From: Chondrosia reniformis | Taxonomy: Eukaryota; Porifera; Demospongiae; Chondrillida; Chondrillidae | Length of the DNA: 64,000 bases | Assembly (NCBI GenBank): GCA_947172415.1 | Contig: OX359194.1 | Location: forward strand, 4,278,001 to 4,342,000 | Direction of reading: 5' to 3' | In this document: positions 47,560 through 60,397 of the stretch, piece by piece | How positions within the stretch are numbered: the first letter of the stretch is position 1 | Layout: each line of letters starts with the position of its first letter | The notes under the pieces: generated by a model | Seen by the model: only the letters and a program-made list of their open reading frames with translations | Database searches by the model: none | What the model was told of the DNA's origin: nothing | Translations under genes and position numbers: made by a program

Positions 47560-49487
47560 CTAGTACATACAACTATTTACTAGTAGACACAACAATTACA
47601 CACAACTAGTACACAACTAGTCCATATACTTACAAACAAATATTCCATACAGCTAGTATTTACAACTAGTAAATACAGAAAGTTATTAATTCATACACCT
47701 AGTACACACATACAACTGGCACATATAACTAGTGCATGCAACTAATTACTAGTACATACAAACACCACAAACAATCAGTTCTTACAACTAGTACATACAA
47801 CTAGTACCTCCAACTAGTTCTTATAACTAGTGCATACAACTACTTAGTAGAACACATATACAACAAGTACATACAACTAGTACATATAACTACTACATAC
47901 AGCTAGTACATAAAACTAATACATGTTACTAATAGATACAAAAATTTCACACAACTAGTACAACTATTCCATATACCAACAAACAAATATTCCATACAGC
48001 TAGAACTTAAAACTAGTAAATACAGATTGTTACTAATTCATACACCCAGTACATACAACTAGTATATACAACTAGTACATACAATTAGTTCTTACAACTA
48101 TTACATATTACTAGTATATACATCTAGTTCATAAAACTTTATACCACTAGTACATACAATTAGTACATACAATTAGTAAATACAATTAGTACATTCAACT
48201 AATTACTACTACAACAACTAGTACCAACAACAATTGCACACAATTAGTAAATACAATTAATACATATAACTAGTGCATACAACAAGTATATACAACTAGT
48301 ATCTAGTACATAAAACTAGTATATAAAGGTAGTACATAAAACTAGTACATGCAGCTAGAACTTACATCTAGTTACTAGTAAATACAACTAGTTCTATTTA
48401 CTAGTACATTAAACTATTAAACAACAATAGTACATATAACTAGTACATGCAACAACTTACTAGTACATACAACGAGTACATGCAATTAGTACATACATAT
48501 AGTACACACAGCTAGTACTTACATCTAGTTACTAGTACATACAACTAGTATATACAACTAGTACATATAAATAGTACATACAACAATTACACATAACTAG
48601 TACCTATATAAAATTAGTCCATATAACTATAAACAAACAACTTGTATATACAACCAGTACATTCACCTAGTACATACAACTGGGACATATAACAAGTACG
48701 TGCAACAACTCACTAGTAGATACAACTAGTACATAAAATTAGTACATACAAATAGTTTATATAACAAGTGCATACAACAATTACACCAAGCTACTACATA
48801 CAACTAGAACATATCTCAACTTACAACTAGTTATACATACAACTAGTAACCACAACTAGTAAATTCAACTGAACAACCAGGACCTACATGTAGTATATGT
48901 AACTACATACAACTATTACATACAGCTATTACAAAAACTTCTTACTAGTACATACTACTAGTACACACAGCTAGTGCATATAACTAGTACATATAACTAG
49001 TACATATAACTAGTACAAGCAACAATTTCACCCACCTACTACATACAACTAGTACATATAACTACTTCCTAGTATATAGAACTAGGACATACAACTAGTG
49101 CATTCAACTAGGACATATAATTAGTATATACAGCTAGTTACTAGTACATACAACTAGTGCATTAGTAACTACAACTAATAAATTTAACTAGTAAACAAAA
49201 AATACACACAACTAGTACTTACAAATAGTATATATAACTACATACAACTAATACATACAGCTATTACAAACAACATGTAACTAGTACATACAACTAGTAC
49301 ATATAACTAGTACATACAGCTAGTACTTACAACTAGTACTTGCGACTAGTACATATAACTAGTACATATAACTAGTACATACAACAATTTCACACAACTA
49401 GTACATACAACTAGTATATATAACTAGTTACTAGTATATAGAACTAGTACACACAACTAGTACATACAACTAGTACTAACAACTAGT
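47560..49487 (-). repeat. 13-bp satellite, reverse block
   Basis: Reverse monomers, more diverged than at 45-46 kb. Ends at a strand switch near 49488 (aacaactagttat). Confidence 0.93.
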
Positions 49488-52400
49488 TATATGTACTAGT
49501 TGTATGTACTAGTTGTGTGAACTAGTTGTGTGTACTAGTTATATGTTCTAGTTGTATATACTAGTTGTATATTCTAGTTGTAGCACTAGTTTTATGTAAT
49601 AGTTGTATGTACTAGATGTATGTACTAATTGTAAGTACTAGGTCTATGTACTAGTTGTATGAAGTAGTTGTATGTACTAGTAACTCATTGTATGGTCTAG
49701 TTGTATGTACTAGTTGTATGTACTAATTGGAAATAATAGTTCTATAAACTAGCTGAATGTACTAGTTTTAGATACCAGTTGTATGTCCTGGTTGTATGTA
49801 CTAGTAACTAGTTGTAGGGTCTAGTTGTGTGTATAAGCTCTATGTATCAGTTGTATGCACTAGTTTTATGTACTGGTACTAGTTATATTTACTAGTTGTA
49901 AGAAATAGTTGTATGTACTAGTTGTTTGTACTATTTATACACACTAGTTGTATGTACTAGTTGTTTGTACTATTTATACACACTAGTTGTATGTAATAGT
50001 TGTTTGTACTATTTATACACACTAGTTGTATGTACTAGTTATATATACATATACTAGTTATATATACTAGTTATGTACTTCCTGTATGTACTAGTTGTGT
50101 GTAAAAAAATTGTACTAGTTGTATATAGTAGTTGTATGTACTAGTTGTATGTTCTATTTATATGGACTAGTTTTGTGTAGTAGTTGGATGAACTAGTAAT
50201 ATGTACTAGTTGTGTGTAATAATTGTATGTACTAGTATTATGTACTAGTTGCGTGTACTAGTTGTATGTACTTGTTGTAAATACTAGTCGTATGTACTAG
50301 TTGTAAGTAACAGTCATATGTACAAGTTGTACGAAGTTGTTGTATGTACAAGTTGGATGAACTTGTAAGTACTCAATGCTAGTTTTATGTACTAGTTGTA
50401 TGTACTAGTTATATACACTAGTTGTGTGAACTAGTTGTGTGGACTATATAGTTCTATGTACTAGTTGTATATACTATTTTTATATACTAGTTATATATAC
50501 TAGTTGTGTGAACTAGTTGTGTGGACTAGTTTTATGTAATAGTTGTAGGTACTAGATGTATGTACTATTTGTAAGACTAGATTTATGTAATAGTTGTTTG
50601 TAGTAGATGTATTTACTAGTTGTAAGTAATCGTTCTATGTACTAGTTTTATGAAGTAGTTGTATATACTAGTTTTAGGTACAAGTTGTATATATTTGTAG
50701 CTAGTTGTATGTACTGGTTGTATGTACTCGTAGCTAGTTGTATGTACTAGTTGTATGTACTAGTTATATGTACTTGTACTGCTTTTATTTACTAGTTGTA
50801 GGTAATAGTTGTATGGACTAGTTGTAGGTACTAGTTGAATTTACTAGCTGAATGTAATATTTGTATGTACTAATTGTGTGTACTCATTGTATGTACTAGA
50901 TTGTGTGTACTAGTTTTGTACTAGTTGTTTTTGTTAGTTACTAGTTGTAAGTACTAACTGTTTGTGCTAGTTTTATGTTCTAGTTGAATGTACTAGTTAT
51001 ATGTACTATTTATATGTTCTAGTTATGTGTGTATGTTCTATGTATTTTTGTTCTAATTAAATGTACTAGTTGTATGTACGTACTAGGTATATGTACTAGA
51101 TGTGTACCAGTTATATTTACAAGTACTATGAACTAATTGTATGTAATGGCTATGTACCTGTTATATGTTCTAGTTGTATGTACTAGTTTTATGTACCCGT
51201 TCTATGTACTAGTTCTATGTACTAATTATAGAACTAATTGTATGTGCTACTTGTGTGTACTAGTTGTATGTACTAGGTGTATGTACTAGTTGTATGTGCT
51301 AGTACTGGTTGTATTTACTACTTCTAGGTACTCTTTGTATGTACTAGCTGTATGGACTAGTACTAGTTATATTTACTAGTTGTATGTACTAGTTGTATGC
51401 ACTAATTGTAGGTTCTAGTACTAGTTTAACTATGTAATAGGTAGGTCCTTGTTATATGTACTAGTTGTTTGTACTCGTTCTATATACTAATTGTATGGAC
51501 TAGTTGTTGTACTAGGTGTATGAACTAGTTATATGTATTAGTTGTGTGTACTAGTTGTATGTACTAATTGTAAGTATTAGGTGTATGTACTAGGTTTACG
51601 TACCAGTTGTATGTACCAGTTTTATGTGGTAGATTTATGTACACGTTCTCTGAACAAGCTGTGTGTACTAGTTGTATCTAATACTTCTATGAACTAGTTG
51701 TGTGTAATTGTATATGTACAAGCTATATTTACTAGTTGTAGTTACTAGTTGTATGTACTAGTTGTATGTACTAGTAACTAGTTGCATTTACAAGTTATTT
51801 GTACTAGTTGTATTTATTATTCGTATGTGCTAGTTGTAGGTTTCAGCTGTATGTACTACTTGGATGTTCTAATTGTGTGTACTAGTTATATGTACTATGT
51901 AGTTGTATGTACTCGATACTAGTTTGTGTACTAGTTGTTTGTACAAGTTATATTTAGTAGTTTTGTACTAGTTACATGTACTATTTGTATTTACTAGTTG
52001 TATGTTCTAATTGTTTGTACTAGTTATATAATAAGTATATGTACTAGGTGTATGTAATAGTTATAGGTTCTAGTACTAGTTATAGTGGTTACTAGGTGGG
52101 TACAAGTTGTATGTACTAGTTGTTTGTACTATTTGCATGTACTAATTGTATATACTTGTTGATTTTACAAGTTGTGTGTACTAGTACTAGTTATATTTAT
52201 TAGTTGCAGGTACAAGTTGTATGTAATAGTTGTATGTAATAGTTTAATGTAATTGTTATATGTACTAGTTGTATGTACTAGTTGTATATACTAGTTGTAT
52301 GTATATATTACTTGTCTGTACTAGCTGTGTACTAGTTAAATATACTAGTTTTATGTGGTAGTTTTATGTTCACGTTCTATGAACAAGCTGTTATGTACTA

Positions 52401-53116
52401 ATGTCTTGTTGTTCGTACTAGTTGTATGTATGAGTTTTATGTACTCTTTTTATGTACTAGTTTAGTTGCATATACTAGTATCTAGTTGTATGTACTAGTT
52501 GTATGCACTGGTTGTGTGTACTGGTTATGTATACTACTCGTATGTCCTACTTGTATGTACTAGGTGTATGTACTATTTATATATACTAGTTATATGTTTA
52601 TATACTAGTTATATGTACTAGTTGTATATACTAGTTGTAGGTTCTAGTTCTAGTTATACTATGTACTAGGTAGATCCTAGTTGCATGTACTATATACAAG
52701 TAGATGTACTATTTGTAGTTATATGTGTATGTAATAAGTATATGTACTATATAGTGGTATGTACTAGTTGTATGCACTAGTTGTATGTACTAGTTATCTG
52801 TAGTAGTTGTGTGTACTAGTTGTTTGTACTAATTTTATGTACTAGGTTTATGTACTAGTTTTATGTACTAGTTGTATGGACTAGTATTAGTTATATTTAA
52901 TAGTTGTAGGTACTAGTTGTATGTACTAGTTGTATGTAATAGTTGTATCTACTAGTTATGTACCAATTATATGTACTAGTTGTATATATATATAACTTGT
53001 ATGTACTAGCTGTGTACTAGTTTTATATACTAGTTTTATGTGGGAGTTTTATGTTCACCTTCTATGAACTAGCTGTATTTACTAATGTCTTGTTGTTCCT
53101 ACTAGTTGTATGTATG
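49488..53116 (+). repeat. 13-bp satellite, forward block
   Basis: Forward monomers. A 39-base unit (three monomers, containing tttatacacac) is tandemly repeated three times at about 49907-50030. Several copies of the ggttctagtactagtta module lie at 51400, 52062 and 52636. Variant module tatgttcac...gttcgtactag occurs at 52350-52470 and again at 53035-53116, where it is broken by the next element. Confidence 0.93.
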
Positions 53117-53258
53117 AAAAATCTAAGATACCATTTTCCTACATGCTTTGCCTATTCTGTAAAGAGCCTATAGGAAAACTAAACCTGAAGAGAGCTTTGG
53201 ATGAAGATACAGGAGTCTTTTCTTCCTTCTTTTCCCTTTTTTCATCTTCTTCTCCACT

Positions 53259-53304
53259 GGGTCAGACAGCCGTTTCTGGGAATTCCACCCTTCATCAGTG
53301 ATCC
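53259..53304 (-). ncRNA. Hammerhead ribozyme-like motif, copy 1
   Basis: Minus-strand order: stem I strand GGATCA, core CTGATGA, stem II (GGG/CCC with a 7-base loop), core GAA, minimal stem III (AC, loop GGCT, GT), cleavage-site C of GTC, then stem I strand TGACCC. Stem I pairs at 5 of 6 positions. All three conserved core boxes are in the right order, as in type I hammerheads with a short stem III. Against it: the first stem II pair is A-A where G-C is usual, so activity may be weak or lost. Confidence 0.4.
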
Positions 53305-53364
53305 TGGGAGTCTCTTTATCTTGATCTTCTGTGAATCCTTGGCGCTCTATGCTAAATCTAGGGG

Positions 53365-53373
53365 CCTTATATA
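53365..53373 (-). promoter_or_regulatory. TATA box-like element, copy 1
   Basis: TATATAAGG on the minus strand, 61 bases upstream of the hammerhead-like motif. A start about 30 bases downstream would put the motif just inside the transcript. A palindromic TTGGCGCCAA (53381-53390) lies just upstream. The TATA is kept in the second copy at 57612-57620, where the palindrome is mutated. Confidence 0.4.
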
Positions 53374-53721
53374 CACTATTTTGGCGCCAAAGTTAAATAA
53401 GGTGTTAATTAAGACACATGATGAAATTTAATTTTATGAACGTAATGTAAGTCAAATTAAATTTTATGACTTAAATCTATTAGTAATCTTGCTTGTACGG
53501 GTAAAACAGATTCAGCATAACCATAGTCACAAGTATATAGGACATATTACATAAGTCTACCTTTAGGCCTTATAGTAGTTAACATTCCTTTGGAGGTGGG
53601 GTAACACAATATGGGGTAACACAACACAGTCCTGAAGCGTACTAGCTACTTTTTGTTTATACTTGATTCTAACTAGAGGCTGCCGGGATAGGAAGGTTTT
53701 AAAGGTTGATTTTAGCTTCAA

Positions 53722-53760
53722 GTATTTGTAACCCTGCTTAATAAGCAGGGTTACAAATAC
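53722..53760. repeat. Perfect 18-bp hairpin at element end
   Basis: GTATTTGTAACCCTGCTT, three bases AAT, then the exact complement. It lies at the very boundary between the inserted element and satellite, so it may be a terminal structure of the element or a scar of end joining. It is not a classic Helitron end, since no CTRR follows. Confidence 0.8.
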
Positions 53761-54935
53761 GAGTTTTATGTACCCTTTCTATGTACTAGTTGTATGTACT
53801 AGTTTCTAGTTGTATCTAATAGTTGAATGCACTGGTTGTGTGGACTAGTTGTATAAATTACTTGTTTGTCCTAGTTGTATGTACTAGGTGTATGTACTAT
53901 TTATATACTAGTTATATGTGTATGAACTAGTTATATGTACCAGTTGTATATACTAGTTGTGGGTTCTAGTTCTAGTTATACTAGGTACTAGGTAGATCCT
54001 AGTTGCATGTACTAGATACAAGTTGATGAACTATTTGTATGTATATACTAGTTATATGTGTATGTAATAAGAATATGTACTAGTTGTCTGAACTAGTTAT
54101 ATTGTACTAGTTTTTTGGACTAGTTGTATGTACTAGTTTTATGAACTTGTTCTATGAACTAGTGGTGTGTACTAGTTGTATTTGCTAGTTGTATATACTA
54201 CTAGTAATATATAATAGTTGTGTGTTCTAGTTTATGTTCTAGTTGTATATACTATTTATATGTACTTGTTACTTGTGTATAAACTAGTTTTACTAGTTAT
54301 ATGTGTATGTAAAAAGTATATGTACTAGTTGTATGTACTAGGTGTATGTAATAGTTATAGGTTCTAGTACTAGTTATTGTGGTTAATAGGTGGGTACAAG
54401 TTGTATGTACTACCTGTTTGTACTATTTGTATGTATTAATTGTATGTACTAGTTGATTTTACTTGTTGTGTATACTAGTACAAGTTATAATTACTAGTTG
54501 TAGGTACAAGTTGTATGTAGTAGTTGCATGTGGTGGTTGTATGTACAAATTGCATGTACTAGTTGTATGTAATAGTTGCATGTACTAGTTATGTACCAAT
54601 TGTATGAACTAGTTGTTTGTATATATAACTTGTATGTACTAGCTGTGTACTAGTTGTATATACTAGTTTTATGTGGTAGTTTTATGTTTACCTTCTATGA
54701 ACTAGTTGTATGAACTAATGTCTTGTTGTTCATCCTAGTTATATGTATGAGTTTTATGTACTCTTTCTATGTACTAGTTGCATGTACTAGTTTCTTGTTG
54801 TATGTACTAGTTGTATGCACTGGTTGTGTGTACTAGTTGTATATATTACTTCTTTGTCCTAGTTGTATGTACTAGGTGTATGTACTATTTATATATACTA
54901 GTTATATGTGTATGGTCTAGTTGTATGTACCAGTA
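53761..54935 (+). repeat. 13-bp satellite, forward block
   Basis: Forward monomers resuming the module interrupted at 53116. Includes ggttctagt modules at about 53965 and 54358, and another tatgtggtagttttatg module at 54660-54790. Confidence 0.93.
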
Positions 54936-57350
54936 GTGCACACAACTGGAACATACAACTTAAACCTACAACAAGGAAATATTACTAGTACCTACAACTA
55001 GCAAACATAACTAGTACTAGTACTTAAATCTAGTACACACAACTAGTATATACAACAATTGCATGCAACTAGTACATACAACTAGTACATAAGACTAATA
55101 CTTACAACTAGTGTATACAATTAGAACCTACAACTAGTAGATACAACTAGTACACACAACCTAAAACTATAGCTAGTACTAGTACATACAAATAGTACAT
55201 ACAAATAGTACAAGCAGTTAGTACATACAATTAGTACAAACAACTAGTATATACATACAACTAGTACATACAACTAGGTCATACAACTAGAACTACAAAT
55301 ATTATATAAAACCCGTCCAAAGAATGAGAACATTAAACAAGTACATTCAACTACTAGTACATAGAACGAGTACATACAACAAGTACACACAACTAATACA
55401 TAAAACTAGTACATAGAACTAGTACGTACAACTAGTACATACAACTAGTTACTAGTACAATCAACTAGTACATACAAAGAGTAACTACAACTTGTAAATA
55501 TAGCTAGTATATACAACAATAACACACTACTAGTACATATAACAAGTACGTACACATATAACTACTACATATAAATATTACATACAAATAGTATATACAA
55601 CTAGTTCATACAACTAGTACATACAATTAGTACATACACTAGTTCATACAACTAGTACATACAATTAGTACATACACTAGTTCATACAACTAGTACATAC
55701 AATTAGTACATACACTAGTACATACAACAATTACCCACAACTAGTTCTTACACCTAGTACATACAACAAGTATCAATTACATACAACTAGTGCCTACCTA
55801 GTATTTAGAATAACCAGAACTAGAACCTACAACTAGTAAATATAACTAGTACATACAACAATTACACACAACCACTACAATCAACTAGTACATACAAATA
55901 GTACAAACAACTAGTACATACAACTAGAACCCACCTAGTACCAGGTACAACTAGCACTAGAACCAACAACAATTGCATACAACTAGTACATACTACAATT
56001 ATACATAACTAGTACATACAACTAGTACATACACCTAGTACATACAGATAGTAAATACAACTAGTGCATATAAATAGTACAGACAACTAGTACATACAAC
56101 TAGTACACACAACTAGTACATACAACTAAGACATACACTTAGTACAAACAGTATTACATACAACTATTACACACAACTAGTTAATACACGTATTATATAC
56201 AATAATTACACAACTAGTACATACAAATAGTACATACAACTTGTATCTAGTCCATGCAACTAGGATCTACATAGTACCTAGTATAACTAGGACTGGAACC
56301 TACCAACAGTACATAAAACTAGTACATATAACTAGTTCATACAGCTAGTATATACACCTAGTACACACAACTACTACATATAACTAGTACATACACAGAT
56401 AAGTAGTACATATAAATAGTATATACAACTAGAACATAAACTAGAACCTACAAGTAGTACATACAACTAGAAGCTACCTAGTACGTGGTACAACTAGTAT
56501 TAGAACCTACAACTAGTATCTACACCTTGTAAAACAACTATTATAGAGTACACACAACTAGTACAAACAACTAATACATGCAACTAGTATATACAACTAG
56601 GACATACAACTAGGACATACTACTAGTATATACAACAAATACACACATCTAGTATATAAAACTAGTACATACAACTTCTATCCAGAACATACAACTAGGA
56701 TCTACCTAGGACCTAGTATAACTAGTACAAGAACTAGTACAAGAACTAACAACTAGAGCATAGAACTAGTACATACAACTATTGCCTACAACTAGTAAAT
56801 ATAGCTATTACATACAACTAGTACAAACAATTAGAACCTAAAACTGGTATATATATAAAATACATACAATTATTACATACAACTAGAACATACAACTAAT
56901 TACTGGTACAACAACTAGTACATACAACTAGTAACTGCAAATAGTAAATATAGTTAGTACATACAACAATTAGACACAACTAGAACATATAACTAGTACA
57001 TACACATATAACAAGTATATATAAATGGTAAGTACACCTAGTAAATACAACTAGGATATACAAGTATTTTAAACAACTAGTGCACACAACCAGTACATAC
57101 AACTAATGCATAGAACTAGAAACTAGTATATACATACAACTAGTACATACATTGGGTACATAACTAGTACATGCAACTAGTTCTTACAACTAGTACATAA
57201 AATTCGTACATGCAACTTCTACATCCAACTACTACATACAATAATACCAACAACTATTAAATATAACTAATACTAGTACATACAACTAGTAGAGAAAACT
57301 AGTATATACACCTATTACATAAAATTAGTACATACAACTAGTACATACAA
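54936..57350 (-). repeat. 13-bp satellite, reverse block
   Basis: Reverse monomers after a strand switch near 54935. A 50-base unit (agttcatacaactagtac...) is repeated three times at about 55605-55720. Modules cctacctagta at 55790, 55925 and 56470. Confidence 0.93.
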
Positions 57351-57495
57351 GAAAAATCTGAGATACCATTTTCCTACATGCTATATGCCTATTCTGTAAA
57401 AAGAGCCTATAGGGGAACTAAACCTAAAGAGAGCTTTAGATGAAGATACAGGTGTTTCTTCCTTCTTTTTCCCTTCTTTCATCTTCTTCTCCACT

Positions 57496-57541
57496 GGGTC
57501 AGACAGCCGTTTCTGGGAATTCCACCCTTCATCAGTGATCC
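57496..57541 (-). ncRNA. Hammerhead ribozyme-like motif, copy 2
   Basis: Identical to the motif at 53259-53304, including CTGATGA, GAAAC and GTC and the A-A pair at the base of stem II. Identity here while neighbouring bases vary is mild support for function or simply for youth. Confidence 0.4.
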
Positions 57542-57611
57542 TGGGAGTCTTTGTCTTTTTCTTTATCTTGATCTTCTGTGAATCCTTGGCTCTCTATGCT
57601 AAATCTAGGGG

Positions 57612-57620
57612 CCTTATATA
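57612..57620 (-). promoter_or_regulatory. TATA box-like element, copy 2
   Basis: TATATAAGG on the minus strand at the same relative place as in copy 1, about 70 bases upstream of the hammerhead-like motif. Confidence 0.35.
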
Positions 57621-57675
57621 CACTAGTTTGGTGCCAAAAGTTAAATAAGATGTTAACGAAGACACATGATGAAAT

Positions 57676-59419
57676 ACATGTACTTACTATGTGTATGTAC
57701 TAGTTGTATGCATTAGTTATATGTACGAGTTGTAAGTACTACTTGTATGCACTAGTTGTAAATATGTTCTGGCTGTATGTAATAGTTATAGGTTCTTTAT
57801 AGTAATAGTTATAGTGGGTACTAGGTAATTACAAGTTGTATGTCCTATCTGTTTGTACTATTTGTATGTACTAATTATATGTACTAGTTGTATGTACTAG
57901 TTATGTACCACTTGTATGTACTAGTTGTATTTAGTAGTTGTAAGTACTATTTATATGTACTAGTTATATGTGTATTTACTAGTTTTATGTAGTAGGTGTA
58001 TGTATTACTTGTAATTAATAGTTGTATGTACTAGTTGTAAATACTAGATGTATTTACTAGTTATATGTACACATTACTAGCTGAATGTGACAGTTGTACG
58101 TTTTAGTTGTATGGACTAATACTAGTTTTATTTACTAGTCATAGATACTAGTTGTTTGTAGTATTTGTATGTACTGGTACAAGGTATATTTAGTATTTGT
58201 AGGTACTATATGTATGTACTATTTGTATGTACTAGATTTATGTTCTAGTTGTATATAGTAGTTGTATGTATTTGTTGTATTTATTAGTTTTTATGTACTC
58301 GTAAATTGTTGTTTGTACTAATTGTATGTACTACATTTCTGTACTCATAACTAGTTGTGTGTAGTAACTGTATGTACTAGTTGTATGTATTAGTTGTATG
58401 TATTAGTTGTGTGTACTGGTTGCATGCACTAGTTATATGTACTAGTTTAATGTACTAGTTGTACGTACTAGTTCTATGTACAAGTTTTATGTATTAGTTG
58501 TATGTACTAGTTGTATGCACAAGTTTCTGCTTGTATGTACTAGTTGTATGAACTAGTTATATGAACTAATTGTAAGTACTTGTTGTACATACTAGTTTTA
58601 TGTACTCATTCTATGTACTAGTTCTATGTGTTAATTGTATGTACTATTTGTAACTTCTCCTTTCTATTTGCATTTACTAGTTTTATGCTCTAGTTGTATG
58701 TACAAGAACAAGTTATATTTACTAGTTTACGCACTAGTCATATATATTAGTTGTATGTACTGGTTACTAGTTGAATATACTGGTTGTATGTACTTGTTGT
58801 ATGTATATCCTAGTTGTTTGTACTATTTGTATGCACTAGTACTAGCTTTAGTTTTAAGTTGTGTGTACTAGTTGTATCTACTAGTTGCAGGTGCTAATTG
58901 TATACACTAGTTGTATGTATTAGTTTTATGTACTACTTGTATGTACTAGTTGCATGCAGTAGTTGTATGTACTAGTTGTGTGTACTAGATTTATATACTA
59001 GAACTAGTTATGTTTGCTAGTTGTAGGTACTAGTTACATTTCCTTGTTGTAGGTTCTAGTTTTATGTAGTTACTGATTGTACAAACTAGTTGTATCTACT
59101 TGTTGTATGTACTAGTTGTGTGTGCTAATACTAGTTATAATTGGTTCAAGTTTTATGTACCAGTTGTATGTACTAGTTACTAGTTGTATATAGTAGATAT
59201 ATTTTCTAGTTATATGTACTTGTTGTATGTATTAAGTATATGTACTAGTAAATGGACTAGTTGTATGTACTAGGTGAATGTACTAGTTGTATGTACTAGT
59301 TTTATCTGCTAGTTGTGTGTACTTGTTTCATGTATTTGTTGTATGTACTAATACTTGTTATATTTACTAGTCGCAGGTATTAGTTGTGTATACTAGTTGT
59401 ATGTACTACTACTAGTTAT
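57676..59419 (+). repeat. 13-bp satellite, forward block
   Basis: Forward monomers, fairly diverged, with gttttatg and gtacgt variants. Nothing else recognised. Confidence 0.92.
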
Positions 59420-59806
59420 TGGGGCACCATAGGCGCCCCTATATTGTTTTCAGAAATTATGTTAACGTATGGCTTCCTGTTCGTAGTCTTGTATATATAT
59501 ATATATATATCTGTCAAAAAATGGCGGACATGCGCTAGCTTTCGTTTTCTAGCTTAAAATTAGCTTTCTCTTCCTTAGCGTAGAACATTGAACGAACGAA
59601 ATGGACTTAAAACCAACCTTGCTAATACTATGTAACCTAAAGCTTGCGCAAAAACGTTTTCTACGAGATATGGCCTTGAAAAATTTATGGCCAACAAGAG
59701 TCGATCGGAAATCGGTTAACCGGATATCTATAAGAACCAGTCAAGTAGTTTGAGTTTACTTAGGGGCGCCTGGCGCCCCACGAGTTTTTTAAACTCGAAC
59801 TACTTC
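59420..59806. mobile_element. TIR element with GGCGCC hairpins, copy 2
   Basis: The better-kept copy of the element at 13120-13467. Left end TGGGGCACC-ATAGGCGCCCCTA and right end (inverted) TGGGGCGCC-AGGCGCCCCTA pair almost fully between 59420 and 59780. Each terminal repeat can also fold on itself (GGGGCGCC against GGCGCCCC). Shared sequence continues to about 59806 through GAGTTTTTTAAACTC. A 19-base TA run lies at 59492-59510. No open reading frame; no certain target duplication. Confidence 0.65.
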
Positions 59807-60327
59807 TATTTCCTAGGTTTAGTTATTAGTTGTATGTATTACTTGTAATTAATAGTTGTATGTACTAGTTTTATATACTAGATGTATTTACTAGTTATAT
59901 GTACTAGTTACTAGCTGTATGTGCCAATTGTATGTTCTAGTTGCATGTACTAGTGCTAGTTTTACTTACTAGTCATAGGTACTAGTTGTATGTACCAGTT
60001 GTATGTAGTGGTACCAGGTATATTTAATATTTGTAGGTACTATATGTATGTACTAGTTGTAAGTACTAGATTTATGTTCCAGTTGTAGGTAGTAGTTGTA
60101 TGTATTAGTTGTATGTAATAGTTTTATGTACTCGTTACTAGTTGTTGGTACAAATTGTATGTACTACATGTATGTACTCAGAAGTAGTTGTATGTACTCA
60201 CTGTATGTATTTGTTGTAAGTAATAGTTGTAAGTATTAGTTGTGTGTACTAGTTGCATGCACTACTCGTATGTACTAGTTTTATATAATAGTTGTATGTA
60301 CTAGTTGTATGTACTAGTTATATGGAC
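59807..60327 (+). repeat. 13-bp satellite, forward block
   Basis: Forward monomers; many variants are shared with 57980-58300 in the same order, suggesting an earlier duplication of about 1.9 kb. Confidence 0.9.
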
Positions 60328-60397
60328 TAGTACATACAGCTAGTACCACAACTAATACATACAACTTCTAAATAACTAGTACAAACAACTAGTTAAT
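60328..60397 (-). repeat. 13-bp satellite, small inverted patch
   Basis: Only about five reverse monomers between forward blocks. Both edges are palindromic: actagt at 60328 and caactagtta-ata-taactagttg centred on 60397. Confidence 0.85.

Larger units (their letters stand above)
53117..53760 (-). mobile_element. Hammerhead-like retroelement fragment, copy 1
   Basis: The insertion splits a satellite module: the unbroken form is at about 52425-52450 (gtatgtatgagttttatg), while here the left half ends at 53116 and the right half resumes at 53761. The 644-base insert, read on the minus strand, holds from right to left: an 18-bp hairpin (53722-53760), a TATATAAG box (53365-53373), a hammerhead-like motif (53259-53304) and a purine-rich tract. 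Related pieces are at 57351-57675 (left half) and 63050-63284 (right half). Penelope-like elements and retrozymes carry hammerheads in such places; assignment to either is inference. Confidence 0.55.
57351..57675 (-). mobile_element. Hammerhead-like retroelement fragment, copy 2
   Basis: Matches 53117 to about 53430 with scattered substitutions and a short insertion near 57550 (gtctttttcttt). It begins at the same base as copy 1 (gaaaaatct), which supports a defined element end there, and is cut off after gatgaaat. Satellite is reverse to its left and forward to its right, so the element marks a strand switch. Confidence 0.55.

Noticed and set aside
53110-53301. 63-codon plus-strand frame over the hammerhead element
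   Set aside because: Its start codon is satellite-derived and it is antisense to the TATA box and hammerhead-like motif; the Ser/Phe-rich end is the complement of a purine tract.
53722-53760. Hairpin as a Helitron 3' end or a bacterial-type terminator
   Set aside because: No CTRR after the hairpin and no TC start at the other side; no T-run and no bacterial context.
59492-59510. TA microsatellite as a separate feature
   Set aside because: Only 19 bases, lying inside the TIR element and already explained as a local expansion relative to the other copy.
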